In this document: positions 51,144 to 59,143 of the stretch, in pieces
Layout: each line of letters begins with the position of its first letter
How positions within the stretch are numbered: the first letter of the stretch is position 1
Virus record (IMG/VR): IMGVR_UViG_3300046007_014300
Location: 1 to 64,000 of that record
Source of the DNA: a virus
Length of the DNA: 64,000 nt
Reading direction: 5' to 3' (one strand)
Made by a program: the position numbers and the translations under genes
Notes under the pieces: model-generated
Database searches by the model: none
The model's input: the letters and a program-made list of their open reading frames with translations, nothing else
What the model was told of the DNA's origin: nothing

Positions 51144-51798
51144 TATTGCTCAACCATTGGTTCAGGGCAGCGGTGCGCAGAGCGGCATTGTTTGCCATCG
51201 GCAGCTTGAAGATCACGCCAAGCTCAGTCCCATCGGTGAAGCGCAGGTTTGCTTGTTCTTCCACACCGCCCCCCGCCGCAGGGCCGTTGTTTTGCCATCC
51301 CAGCAGCATCACCGCCTGCGCCCCCGCCCGCGCGGCGGCAACGGCAAACACGTCCACCGTCACGCCGTTTGCCTCTGCCCAGGACGGAGATCGGAAGGTC
51401 TGGGAAAGGATTGCCGTTTTCGTTGCTGGTGAAAGCAGTCCCATCGCTTCGACGTTATCAATCATCGCTGCAACCTGGCCTTCATCCATCTCTGGGGAAA
51501 CCTTCTGGCTTCTATCTACGGCGTCAAGCATTGTCAATATGACGGCAATTGCTTGCGTTGATAATGAAATAGCCGTGTTGTTCGGTGTTAGGTCTGCCGG
51601 TATCTCCCCTCGCGCCGCCACGATTCGCAGTGTGGCAAGCTCGCCGGATAGCGCCGCCGGTACCGCAATCTCTGGACACGAGAAGGGCACACGAACAGCG
51701 GGCAGGGACGGGTCCGGGGCGTTTAACGCGGCCACAACCTGCGCAGCATCCAGCCCGGTCATGTCTGATTGTTGCAGGCGTTCACTCAACGTCGCCAT
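51124..51798 (-). CDS. Hypothetical tail-associated protein
   Basis: 224 residues. Helical N-terminus (GLDAAQVVAALNAPDPSLP), then a helical core (AVILTMLDAVDRSQKVSPEMDEGQVAAMIDNVEAMGLLS) and a predicted beta C-terminus (NLRFTDGTELGVIFKLP). Its place between fibre genes suggests a tail accessory or fibre-assembly protein. Overlaps the beta-helix gene by 20 bases. Confidence 0.75.
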   Translation of the reverse strand: MATLSERLQQSDMTGLDAAQVVAALNAPDPSLPAVRVPFSCPEIAVPAALSGELATLRIVAARGEIPADLTPNNTAISLSTQAIAVILTMLDAVDRSQKVSPEMDEGQVAAMIDNVEAMGLLSPATKTAILSQTFRSPSWAEANGVTVDVFAVAAARAGAQAVMLLGWQNNGPAAGGGVEEQANLRFTDGTELGVIFKLPMANNAALRTAALNQWLSNNDNLLS

Positions 51799-51861
51799 TT
51801 CTCACCCCGATAGGCACATTTCGCACTCGGCTAGGCATGTGCTGCGAGATAGAAATAATCA

Positions 51862-52299
51862 TCATTCCTCAGTGACTGTGCTGGTCGAAAGTATGCGAGG
51901 AGTAACGCCAGGAGCTATGGCAATGGGCGGGGTGAGCGCTCCTTTGTAGAGCACCAAGGCCGCGCCTGAAGATGCAACCCCAATCGCAAAATGCGTGGCA
52001 TTCCCAGTGCCCACCGTACAGTTTGGAAAATCGACATGTGCTGCAGGTGACACCGAGTTGTCCGTCACCGTGAACCCGGCGCTGGATCGCGCACCGCCGA
52101 CGCGGGCATAGCCGGTGTAGGACACCTCATTGGTGGCCTGCGTGCCTACCTCACCGGGATCTGCCGTGTGCAATGAAAAGAACAGCTGCCCCGCCGTTAC
52201 TGCCCCCCGCAATCCGGTCGCGTCACCGATATTGGCGATGGGTTCATTTAGGAACACTAGCCGCATCCAGGCGTTTTCAAAGGCATTCGATTTAGACAT
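51862..52299 (-). CDS. Phage tail fibre protein
   Basis: 145 residues. NAFENAWMRLVFLNEPIANIGDATGLRGAVTAGQLFFSLHTADPGE and VSYTGYARVGG match a widespread small tail-fibre-like family ('IANIGDATGLxxSxTAGSLxVSLHTADPG'). The rest is beta-rich. First gene of the minus-strand fibre cassette. Confidence 0.88.
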   Translation of the reverse strand: MSKSNAFENAWMRLVFLNEPIANIGDATGLRGAVTAGQLFFSLHTADPGEVGTQATNEVSYTGYARVGGARSSAGFTVTDNSVSPAAHVDFPNCTVGTGNATHFAIGVASSGAALVLYKGALTPPIAIAPGVTPRILSTSTVTEE

Positions 52300-52573
52300 T
52301 TCAATCTCCTGTGTTTGGCGGCTGGATGAAGGCGGACCTAGCGGCGTTACTGGTGGTGACGCCGGTTTTAACGGCGGCCAGGTCTACAGCATTTTACCGA
52401 CTCCGACCCAACTGAGCCGGGAATCTTCCTGCCAGGGACGCAACGGCAGCCCATTCATTTAGAAAACCAAGACCCCGATGGGCCAGCTGATTGAGGTTGA
52501 GGCTCAAGCGGACCGAGCAAGTCACGAACTAGGCACCGGCCAGACCAAACCCGTTGCCAGGCCTAGCAGTTGC
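52300..52573. other. Intergenic region left of attP
   Basis: 274 bases with no gene I can support. It separates the fibre cassette from the attachment site and probably contains integrase arm sites and the promoter of the reversed fibre cassette; CCTGGC/GCCAGG-type short dyads are seen but none is decisive. Confidence 0.35.
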
Positions 52574-52627
52574 TCAAACTCATAATTCGCCTTAGCCGAG
52601 TTCGATCCTCGGGACCCCCATCCCAAA
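52574..52627 (+). other. attP: attP: 3' half of a tRNA-Met(CAT) gene
   Basis: Canonical tRNA geometry is present from the anticodon loop on: loop CTCATAA (52579-52585, anticodon CAT), 39-43 TTCGC, variable loop CTTAG, T-stem CCGAG, T-loop TTCGATC, CTCGG, acceptor GACCCCC and discriminator A (52620). The 5' strand of the anticodon stem (TCAAA instead of GCGAA) no longer pairs and no GGGGGTC acceptor partner is found upstream, so this is a half gene. That is what an attP core matching the 3' end of a host tRNA looks like. The integrase starts 130 bases further on. Confidence 0.85.
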
Positions 52628-52749
52628 AACCATAGTCAGGACAAGGGATCTTATCCTGCTGTGGCCATTCAGCCGGGCATTCAGAAGGCACAAAAAGGCC
52701 CGTAAAGGCCCGCAAGGGGCCAAAGTAGGCACGCTTTTAGGCACGGTCG

Positions 52750-53856
52750 ATGCCTCCCAAGGACCCGTATCTCGCCCGAGTCAACCGGGCCCTCCGTGCA
52801 CTCGGAGCCAGCGTGTCGATGGAGGTCACGCCGTCCGGCGGCCGGCTGCGGTTGCGGGGCACCCTGCCAATGGCAGATGGCACCTGGAAGCAACGCCGGA
52901 TCGCCACCGCCTTTCCCTATCCAGCCGGGATTGACCAAGCCCGGGAGCTGGCCGAGCAGCTGGGCCAGGACATCGAGCTGCATCGCCGCGGCCTTCAGCC
53001 GTTCCCTTTTGACCGCTGGGCCCAGGCTGGTGCCGGATCGAGCAACTGTGCTGCCCGGGAAAGCATCAGCGGGCATGAAGCGATTCGGCGGACCGAGATC
53101 TGGTGGCACGAGCGGCGCCAGCGTGGTCCGAAATCGGCGGTGAGCTGGGCGACGGCCTACGGGGGGCCGCTGCGGCCACTGCTGCAGCAGCAGGATGTGA
53201 CGCTCAACATTCTGCGAGCCTTGGTGGCAAGCAAGCCTGTTGGTGGGTGCGCAAGGCGCAAGGCGGCATTGGCAGCGACGGCTGTGGCGCAGGCCCTGGC
53301 AATGGGGATGGAGGCTGTGCAAGAGCTGCGGGATCTCGGGAAGGGCTACAGCCCCTCGAAAGCGCGGCCGCGCAGCTTGCCCGATGACCAGGTGATCATC
53401 GATGCGATCGATGGAATGCCCGCCAATTGGCAGTGGGTCGCCGGCATCTGCGCCACCTATGGCACCCGCCCCCACGAGGCCCTGCTGATGGCCTGTGTCG
53501 AACGCAATGGTCTGGCGGTGATCCGGGCGGGAAAAACTGGTGCTCGAAAGAGCCTGCCGCTGCCGAAGGCCTGGATCGAGCGATGGAACCTCCAGGAGCA
53601 ACGGCTGCCGGCAATCAATTTCGAACGGGACAGCCGAACCGTGGGGGCGCAGCTGGCGGTGGCCTTTCGCCGGTTCCAAGTGCCGTTTCAGCCGTACGAC
53701 CTTCGCCATGCCTGGGCCGTGCGGGCCATCTCCAACCCGCAGATCAGCCCATCTCTGGCAGCCAAGAGCCTGGGCCATTCCTTGATGGTCCACACCACGC
53801 TGTACCAGCGTTATTTCGACAATGACTCAATGGCATCACTTGTGGCGCAGATGTGA
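52750..53856 (+). CDS. int: Tyrosine integrase
   Basis: 368 residues. The catalytic set is visible: Arg240 in YGTRPHEAL, His320 in DLRHAWAVR with Arg nearby, His343 in SLGHSL and Tyr352 in TTLYQRYF. The N-terminal 200 residues hold an arm-type and core-binding domain. It recombines attP with the matching host tRNA gene; attP adjoins it. The C-terminal 7 codons overlap the convergent excisionase-like gene. Confidence 0.93.
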   Translation: MPPKDPYLARVNRALRALGASVSMEVTPSGGRLRLRGTLPMADGTWKQRRIATAFPYPAGIDQARELAEQLGQDIELHRRGLQPFPFDRWAQAGAGSSNCAARESISGHEAIRRTEIWWHERRQRGPKSAVSWATAYGGPLRPLLQQQDVTLNILRALVASKPVGGCARRKAALAATAVAQALAMGMEAVQELRDLGKGYSPSKARPRSLPDDQVIIDAIDGMPANWQWVAGICATYGTRPHEALLMACVERNGLAVIRAGKTGARKSLPLPKAWIERWNLQEQRLPAINFERDSRTVGAQLAVAFRRFQVPFQPYDLRHAWAVRAISNPQISPSLAAKSLGHSLMVHTTLYQRYFDNDSMASLVAQM

Positions 53857-54135
53857 GGCATAGCCCTCAACATCCACCAGCAGCCGTCGCCGCTTGCTGC
53901 TGTCCTCATTTGTGTCCCTGACGAACTTGGGAGGGATTGTGCCCCGGTCAATAGCCCCCCGCAGCGCTTTGGCACTGGAGAAATGCAAAATTCCGGCGGC
54001 AGCGGGCAGGGGCAGCCAAAGGCTTTTTGGGTTGGACGGCCTGGCATGCAGCTGGAAGCTGGCCAAAAGCCTGTCCAGCTGCTCTGCAATCTCGTCGAGG
54101 CGCTTGTTAATCGCCTCGGCTGCAGCATCGCCCAT
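53836..54135 (-). CDS. Excisionase-like DNA-binding protein
   Basis: 99 residues from the ATG at 54135 (a GTG at 54162 is also in frame). A coiled-coil helix (INKRLDEIAEQLDRLLASF) is followed by LPLPAAAGILHFSSAKALRGAIDRGTIPPKFVRD and RRRLLVDVEGY, the pattern of small winged-helix excisionase/MerR-type proteins. Its position tail-to-tail with the integrase supports a role in directing excision. It is the last gene of the minus-strand replication operon. Confidence 0.75.
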   Translation of the reverse strand: MGDAAAEAINKRLDEIAEQLDRLLASFQLHARPSNPKSLWLPLPAAAGILHFSSAKALRGAIDRGTIPPKFVRDTNEDSSKRRRLLVDVEGYASHLRHK

Positions 54136-54139
54136 GGCT

Positions 54140-54562
54140 TCAGTTGGTGAGCTGGACGCCACTGGCCTCTTTCAACTCGTGGATCGTGCGCCGCGCCGGC
54201 AGGGACTGCAACGGCAAATCAGGCTGGAAAGGATCGTTGCGGCTCAGTGACCCGGATTCTTCATCGAAGAAGAAGAACGATGGATCCACTTCAGCCGTGG
54301 GCTTGCGAAGAACCACCTTGTCTTCGACCAGCATCTGAATGCCGCGGCCAGCCTTTTTGACCTTGATGGTGAGGGTGAGGCTGCCGGCCTTGTCGGTGGC
54401 CATCACCGCCTGGGTGAGCTCGGCCAGGGCCACGGTGAGCTCGCCGTGCAAGGCGCCCTGGCGCTGGAGAAACAGCCAGGCCGAAAAGGCTTGCAAGTTT
54501 GCGGTCTCGCCGTTGGCCGCGGCGTCATCGGTGGCTTGTAAACCTGAGGGTTCGTAAGTCAT
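54140..54562 (-). CDS. DUF2303-partner protein
   Basis: 140 residues. ALAELTQAVMATDKAGSLTLTIKVKKAGRGIQMLVEDKVVLRKP is a beta-rich core that I have repeatedly seen encoded beside DUF2303 genes in phages ('GKxGSLTLTIxVK'). The C-terminus carries LPARRTIHELKEA. The role is unknown, perhaps in early DNA metabolism. Four bases separate it from the excisionase-like gene. Confidence 0.8.
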   Translation of the reverse strand: MTYEPSGLQATDDAAANGETANLQAFSAWLFLQRQGALHGELTVALAELTQAVMATDKAGSLTLTIKVKKAGRGIQMLVEDKVVLRKPTAEVDPSFFFFDEESGSLSRNDPFQPDLPLQSLPARRTIHELKEASGVQLTN

Positions 54563-54647
54563 TTTGAGCTTTTATGAAAGAGGAAGAAAAAGCTGATGTA
54601 CTGAAGCAAAATGGCAAAAAGAGCAATGCAAATGAGGCCTTGATCTG

Positions 54648-55553
54648 TCACAGCGGACCAGCCGGAATGCCGTGGTAGACAACTAGGTCGGTTTGTTCTT
54701 CAATCACCTTGATGGCATCGTTAATTGAGGATCGCAAGATTTGATCCGGCCTATCCAGCAGCAGCCGCAGGGTTAATCTTTGGTCGCGCAATGAATACCT
54801 AAATCGTGCTGGGACTTTGAAGGGATCCGATCCTTCGAAAGGCGCCAAGGCCAAGGTGATGCTTTTGGGAATTTTCAGCTGGTTCTGCCTGCCGGCACTG
54901 GCGTTGTGCTCTTCGGTATATTGAAAACTTACTTCACCGGAAGCCAGCCTTAATGCCTGCTGGAATTTTACTCCAGAAGCAACAGAAAGACTGGAGGCAA
55001 TCTCCAACAAGTCTGCCGCGTCTGGTTCCACAATGTCAGCCAGGTGGTCTTCCAAGAAATCGGCGAATTCATCTTGAGGATGGTTTTTCTTGCAGAATTC
55101 AAACCATTCGGACCACGCTGCAGTGAGCTGGAATTCCAAGATTGCTCGATGAGCGCCCCAGCCAGGTTCTTGCTCTTTAAGATCCGAAGGGCTGTGGCGG
55201 CAATGGCCATCCAATACGGCCGTGATTGTGTGCTTGTTGCAATCAGCCCATAGCTCAGCCCGTGGGCCAGGATGGATGTGACTGTTGATATAGTCAATAA
55301 ATCCATTTAATTGATGAAACCTGAAAGTGCCTGATGGCCTTAATGGTGGCAAACCGATATCAAAACGGCTACGATCTCCAGTCAGATCAAGGAGATCCAT
55401 AGAGCCGTTGCCGGTATGGGCCCAGTAAATCTTTCCAGGCTCAACCTCAAGCGGCCTGCAAGCTAATTGGGCAATTTCAGCGACTGCATCGGCTTCAGTC
55501 CTATTACCATTGCTTGGAGAAGCAGCACGAACAATTTGATCAGAGCTGGCCAT
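54648..55553 (-). CDS. DUF2303 (YfdQ-like) protein
   Basis: 301 residues. Fits DUF2303: a middle with FHQLNGFIDYINSHIHPGPRAELWADCNKHTITAVLDGH, then WGAHRAILEFQLTAAWSEWFEFCKKNHPQDEFADFLEDHLADI, and a beta C-terminus (KVPARFRYSLRDQRLTLRLLLDRPD). These proteins are widespread in phage early regions without a known biochemical role. Here it follows the replication initiator in the same operon. Confidence 0.9.
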   Translation of the reverse strand: MASSDQIVRAASPSNGNRTEADAVAEIAQLACRPLEVEPGKIYWAHTGNGSMDLLDLTGDRSRFDIGLPPLRPSGTFRFHQLNGFIDYINSHIHPGPRAELWADCNKHTITAVLDGHCRHSPSDLKEQEPGWGAHRAILEFQLTAAWSEWFEFCKKNHPQDEFADFLEDHLADIVEPDAADLLEIASSLSVASGVKFQQALRLASGEVSFQYTEEHNASAGRQNQLKIPKSITLALAPFEGSDPFKVPARFRYSLRDQRLTLRLLLDRPDQILRSSINDAIKVIEEQTDLVVYHGIPAGPL

Positions 55554-55617
55554 AATGGGAAAAGTCGAATGTGGGAAAAAAGTTGCGGGTTGTCAGGCGT
55601 GGATGATGGAAGCGGAG

Positions 55618-56013
55618 CTAACCAAAACCTTCACCGACTGCCGGGGGAAGATCGGGTGTCGCAATCTCATCGCGGAGCTTTGCTCGCAGCAGCGCTTCCC
55701 ATTGCTCGGGGTGCGCTGCAATCCACTCGCGGGCGGAATTGCAATGCTCGATTGGGGGCAGCCCTTGGCGCGATCGCCAGGCATTGGCTGCACAACGCGA
55801 GCATTGGGCTCCGGTGCCGGGTTGATGGCATAGATCAAGCTGCTCCAGGGTCCAGTACCCATCCAAAACACCCATAGCCGCTCGCTGGCCCCAGTTCGTT
55901 AGGCCCCTCTCAAGCCGAGAGCGGGTAACCACTCCTTCTCCAACGGAGACTGCGAAGATGTCAATCGTGGCCGCTGAAGCGACCAGATCATCCATGGTCG
56001 TGGGTGATTCCAT
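55618..56013 (-). CDS. Hypothetical early-operon protein
   Basis: 131 residues; the ATG at 56013 overlaps the upstream stop (TGATG). It has a CHQPGTGAQCSRC Cys motif, and helices such as RSRLERGLTNWGQRAAMGVLDGYWTLEQLDL. Could bind zinc. No family identified; probably a replication- or recombination-associated accessory by context. Confidence 0.65.
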   Translation of the reverse strand: MESPTTMDDLVASAATIDIFAVSVGEGVVTRSRLERGLTNWGQRAAMGVLDGYWTLEQLDLCHQPGTGAQCSRCAANAWRSRQGLPPIEHCNSAREWIAAHPEQWEALLRAKLRDEIATPDLPPAVGEGFG

Positions 56014-56519
56014 CACGCCTCAGCCAGCTGGGGTTCGGCGGCCGCGGCCATTGCAGGCTCAAGCGGATTGACCACGCCAGTAGCCGCGGCCAGGGCCAAC
56101 AGGGACTCGATGCGCTCGGCCCGGGTCTTCGGTGGCGGCTGGATCGCCTGGGCAGGAGGCAGGGCAAAAGCCCGGTGCTCCGCAGGCACCGGCTGTAGAG
56201 GGGTGAAAGTCCCCGCAGCGGCCAGCCGCTGGGGCAGATCACTCCGCAGCCCGCGACCCACACACGGGGAAATGCCCTGGCAGGGATAGAGATACCGAAG
56301 CAAGGCCATGTGCAAAGCCATGTCTGGCACGGGCTCAGGATCCAGCAACAGCTGTTGTGCCGCAAAAATCAAATGAGCCTTGTTCAGCTCTTGCCGTGCC
56401 TGCTGCGGAAAGGTCAAAAACGCAAACGTGTGATCATCGCCAGTGAGCTTCTTGGCAAAGCGCTGGAGGGACGAAAGGCTCTCCAGCACGTCAAACAGGT
56501 CATCGGAACTGATCGTCAT
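56013..56519 (-). CDS. Hypothetical early-operon protein
   Basis: 168 residues: a helical first half (LFDVLESLSSLQRFAKKLTGDDHTFAFLTFPQQARQELNKAHLIF) and a Pro/Ala-rich second half with PPPKTRAERIESLLALAAATG. It overlaps the replication gene by 20 bases and the next by 3, so it is translated from the same mRNA. Possible helicase-loader position, as lambda P follows O, but no loader motif is visible. Confidence 0.65.
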   Translation of the reverse strand: MTISSDDLFDVLESLSSLQRFAKKLTGDDHTFAFLTFPQQARQELNKAHLIFAAQQLLLDPEPVPDMALHMALLRYLYPCQGISPCVGRGLRSDLPQRLAAAGTFTPLQPVPAEHRAFALPPAQAIQPPPKTRAERIESLLALAAATGVVNPLEPAMAAAAEPQLAEA

Positions 56520-57699
56520 GGGCCCTCCGTACCTCGTGGTTGATCCCCCGATTCATCGCATCCCGCTTCTGCTGGCGCAGGTCGGAAGGGTCAAAATTCG
56601 GTTTGCCGGATCGTAGCATCCTGGATTCTGTATGGGCGAGGGCAAGCGTAAAATCGCTTGTTGTCGCTGCCTCCGCCAAGCCTGCAATCACCCGGCGGTG
56701 TCCCTCGTGGCCCAGGGACTGCCAGCCGGCTTCGGCTGCCTGTTCGAGGTAGCCCTCCAGCACGCCGTGCTCAACCGCCAGGCGAATCGCGTTCAAGGTC
56801 CGGGTTCCCAACTGCAGCCGATCGGCCCGGGGATGGACGCGGCAGCGGCGCTGCCACCAGGTCGCCAGCAGATCCAGCAGATCTGGCTCCAACTCCGGGG
56901 CATCGCCCGGCAAGGGGCAAGCCTGCGCCGAGCGGCTTTTGGCGGTGGCCGCGGCCTTCGGTTGGGCTTTGGGTTTGCTTGCCGCTGCAGCTGCGACAAC
57001 GGGTTCAGCGGTGATTGGGCTGGTGGCCGCGGCCACCGGTGCCGGGTCACCGGGAGTGTCCGGCGAGGTCGGTTCAACCGGATCGAGGCTGATCACCTCC
57101 GTCACCTCGATCACGCTGGCGGGTTCGTCCCCCGGTGCGCGCAGCGCAGTGGGGGATACAGGGGGTTCTAAAGGCTGTTCTTCTTTCTTCTTGTTAAGTA
57201 CTTCTTGTTTGTATCCCCCATTTGGGGGAGGGGTCCCCTCCCCCGGTTGGGGTAGGGGTACCTCACCCCTTTTGGGGTATCCCCCATTTGGGGGAACCCC
57301 CCGTCCGGGGGATACCCCTTTCGGGGGAGTTCCCCTGCCAGGGGATGGGCCACTGTTTTGACGAGGCTCTTCCCCAGTGTTCATTAAGGTTTTGCCAGAT
57401 AATGCCGGCTCCGAGCGCACATGGAAAACGGTCGTGAAACCAGGCCGTTGGACACTTGTGACCCAACCCCCGGCCTCAAGCCATCGATGGGCTTGACGCA
57501 CGTCATCAGCCTTCATGCCGCATTCCACGCTCTGGGTTTCAATCGACGGGTAGGCCTTGTCGTCGGTGCCGGCATGATCCCAAAGCCATGCGTAGACGAA
57601 CAAATGGTTCTTCCGGTCTCTGCAATCCCGCAGCAACTGCTTAGGGATAATGACAAAATCAGTACGCTTAAGGGTTGACTGATCTGGCTGTGATGGCAT
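56500..57699 (-). CDS. Replication initiator, lambda O-like layout
   Basis: 399 residues from the ATG at 57699; earlier frames overlap the divergent control region. The N-terminal 100 residues are a winged HTH (TDFVIIPKQLLRDCRDRKNHLFVYAWLWDH, SIETQSVECGMKADDVRQAHRWLEAGGWVTSV) like phage replisome organisers. Residues 118-162 are a Gly/Pro repeat (PGRGTPPKG, GRGVPPNGG) encoded by the GC-rich iterons. A Pro/Ala linker and a helical C-terminal domain (LLDLLATWWQRRCRVHPRADRL...), perhaps the helicase- or loader-binding part, complete it. It heads the operon and probably binds its own iterons. Confidence 0.85.
   Translation of the reverse strand: MPSQPDQSTLKRTDFVIIPKQLLRDCRDRKNHLFVYAWLWDHAGTDDKAYPSIETQSVECGMKADDVRQAHRWLEAGGWVTSVQRPGFTTVFHVRSEPALSGKTLMNTGEEPRQNSGPSPGRGTPPKGVSPGRGVPPNGGYPKRGEVPLPQPGEGTPPPNGGYKQEVLNKKKEEQPLEPPVSPTALRAPGDEPASVIEVTEVISLDPVEPTSPDTPGDPAPVAAATSPITAEPVVAAAAASKPKAQPKAAATAKSRSAQACPLPGDAPELEPDLLDLLATWWQRRCRVHPRADRLQLGTRTLNAIRLAVEHGVLEGYLEQAAEAGWQSLGHEGHRRVIAGLAEAATTSDFTLALAHTESRMLRSGKPNFDPSDLRQQKRDAMNRGINHEVRRAHDDQFR
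57165..57214. other. AT-rich candidate unwinding element
   Basis: An A/T- and pyrimidine-rich stretch (TTCTTCTTTCTTCTTGTTAA and on to TTGTTTGTAT) inside the initiator gene, unlike the high-GC surroundings and directly beside the iterons. Lambda ori has the same arrangement of iterons followed by an AT-rich region. Confidence 0.6.
57213..57346. repeat. Iterons of a candidate replication origin
   Basis: About seven tandem units near 17 bases long, each a small inverted repeat of C and G runs: CCCCCATTTGGGGG (57215 and exactly again at 57281), CCCCTTTTGGGG (57266), CCCCCCGTCCGGGGG (57297), CCCCTTTCGGGGG (57315), CCCCTGCCAGGGG (57332) plus a degenerate unit near 57235. They lie in the repeat-coding middle of the initiator gene. 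Confidence 0.75.
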
Positions 57700-57910
57700 A
57701 GAATTCAGATGTTGAATGTGATGGTAGAGGGCCTGGCCTGACTGGGCTCGACGCCTTGCGGATCGCTGGGGAGCGGCTGTAAGCACACGTTCTGCAAAGA
57801 ACCCCGGTTCGGCCCCGGGGTTTCTTTGTGGATGCAGATATAGGCCATCCACGAAACAGGATAGGGGCTTGCTGGCGTCTCGAACAACTGATGGGCGGGA
57901 ATCGGGCAGA
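57700..57910. promoter_or_regulatory. Divergent control region of replication and recombination operons
   Basis: 211 bases between the initiator (minus) and the 57911 gene (plus). Both early promoters should be here. The strong hairpin at 57796-57827 splits it in two, which would insulate or attenuate the two transcripts. I cannot pick -10/-35 boxes with confidence. Confidence 0.45.
57796..57827. terminator. Bidirectional intrinsic-type terminator hairpin
   Basis: AAAGAACCCCGG, loop TTCGGCC-type, CCGGGGTTTCTTT: a 12-base GC stem with A/T flanks on both sides, giving a T-rich end on either strand. It lies inside the divergent control region and may be an attenuator. Confidence 0.75.
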
Positions 57911-58849
57911 ATGCAAGAGCCACCCTTCTCCATGCGGACACGGTCATTGCCCAAAGCCACCCCGCCAGAACTGCAGCGCTTTGCGCGCGGGCAAGAGACC
58001 TTCGCCGCTTTGACTCGCAGCTGGATGGCGCGCTCGGGCTGGAGCTATGCCGCCATGGCCGACCTGGCCGAAGCCGCCGTTGTCGCCCTGGAGGCGAACG
58101 GCATCCCCGGCATGGGGCAGGGCCCTTATGCCACGGATGATCTTGCTATCGCAAATGGCCACGTCTGGCGCGCTAAGAGGGACGGCATTGGCAACAACAC
58201 CACCATCCCCAAGCTGAATCAGGAATCAGAGGACTGGGAACGGGTCGCCACCGTGCGCAGGATTTTTGCCTCCCAGATCAACAACCTGCAACGCCAACTG
58301 CTCAAGCAGGTATCGCCGGTGATTTTTGACAGCTACGGGCTGCTCAACAAATACATTGAGGCCGTCCAGACCGGCAAACTGCCAGCACCCAAATCAGAGG
58401 TCCTGGCTCGGCATATCAGCAGCGCTGTAACGATCACCGACGAACAGGGCCTCTACGGCGCCGAAGAATTTTTCAGCGTTTATTTGGGCAACTTGTCCCC
58501 GGAAATCGTTGAACCGGTGGTGAACGATCAGGAAGCTCGATCCATTAGCGCAGCCGTAGCCAAGAAAATTCGCGAAGGCATTCAGGCCTGCAAACTTGAT
58601 CTGATCGACGACTGGAGCCAGTTCCTCTCCTGTTACCCCACATCAAACCCTGAGCGACTGGCCCGCATCCGCGAGGTGGCCCTGGGCCTTGGTGCCTGGT
58701 CAGCGGATCAGGTGCGCGACGAGGAGGCCGCCGTCGCCATCGCCCTGGTCCGCCTGGCCAGCCGCAATCGGCCGCAGCTCAGCGATGCCTCAGCAACCGC
58801 TGCACCCGCAATTGAGGGATCCCAGGTATCAACCCAGGGGCAGGGCTGA
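57911..58849 (+). CDS. Hypothetical early protein (regulator?)
   Basis: 312 residues from the ATG at 57911 (57932 possible). The start KATPPELQRFARGQETFAALTRSWMARSGWSYAAMADLAEAAV could hold an HTH. The centre is helical (RIFASQINNLQRQLLKQVSPVIFDSYGLLNKYIEAV) and long helices fill the rest. It is the first gene rightward from the control region, where cI- or Cro-like or antitermination proteins often sit, but no such family is recognised. Confidence 0.8.
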   Translation: MQEPPFSMRTRSLPKATPPELQRFARGQETFAALTRSWMARSGWSYAAMADLAEAAVVALEANGIPGMGQGPYATDDLAIANGHVWRAKRDGIGNNTTIPKLNQESEDWERVATVRRIFASQINNLQRQLLKQVSPVIFDSYGLLNKYIEAVQTGKLPAPKSEVLARHISSAVTITDEQGLYGAEEFFSVYLGNLSPEIVEPVVNDQEARSISAAVAKKIREGIQACKLDLIDDWSQFLSCYPTSNPERLARIREVALGLGAWSADQVRDEEAAVAIALVRLASRNRPQLSDASATAAPAIEGSQVSTQGQG

Positions 58850-59086
58850 CGGGGCCGCGGCGGTCCCACTGCTCCCACGTTCGTACGCCAGCTCCACCTG
58901 CTCATTGCTCTCCGGGCACCGCCAGCGCAACACCAGCCTGTCCACAGGCCAGAGCAGCAACCATTGCGACCGAGCCCGCCAAATCTTGTCGGCAGCCTCT
59001 GCCGAGCTGGTCTCACATGTCAGATCCGAACCTGTAACCGCAAAAATCAGCGCTGGAACCGTCACGGGCAAAGCAATGGGCGTTGG

Positions 59087-59104
59087 CATACAGGATCTTG
59101 GATG
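59087..59104. promoter_or_regulatory. Third copy of the 18-bp palindrome
   Basis: CATACAGGATCTTGGATG, 40 bases before the GTG of the ERF gene, in a 294-base gap with no gene. It is identical to the copy at 16990. Position suggests control of the recombination operon. Confidence 0.6.
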
Positions 59105-59143
59105 GGTGCTATCCTTTGGCTGTCCAGCCCACCATACTGATTT

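Noticed and set aside
51137-51949. 270-residue plus-strand frame
   Set aside because: Antisense of the 51124-51798 gene, which has a normal coding pattern.
52574-52627. Functional tRNA gene
   Set aside because: The 5' acceptor and D-arm are missing and the anticodon stem does not pair, so only the 3' half is present; interpreted as attP.
52681-53793. 370-residue minus-strand frame
   Set aside because: Antisense of the integrase, which shows all catalytic residues.
57213-57346. CRISPR array
   Set aside because: Units are 17-bp contiguous C/G dyads without spacers of uniform length and lie inside a coding gene; interpreted as iterons.
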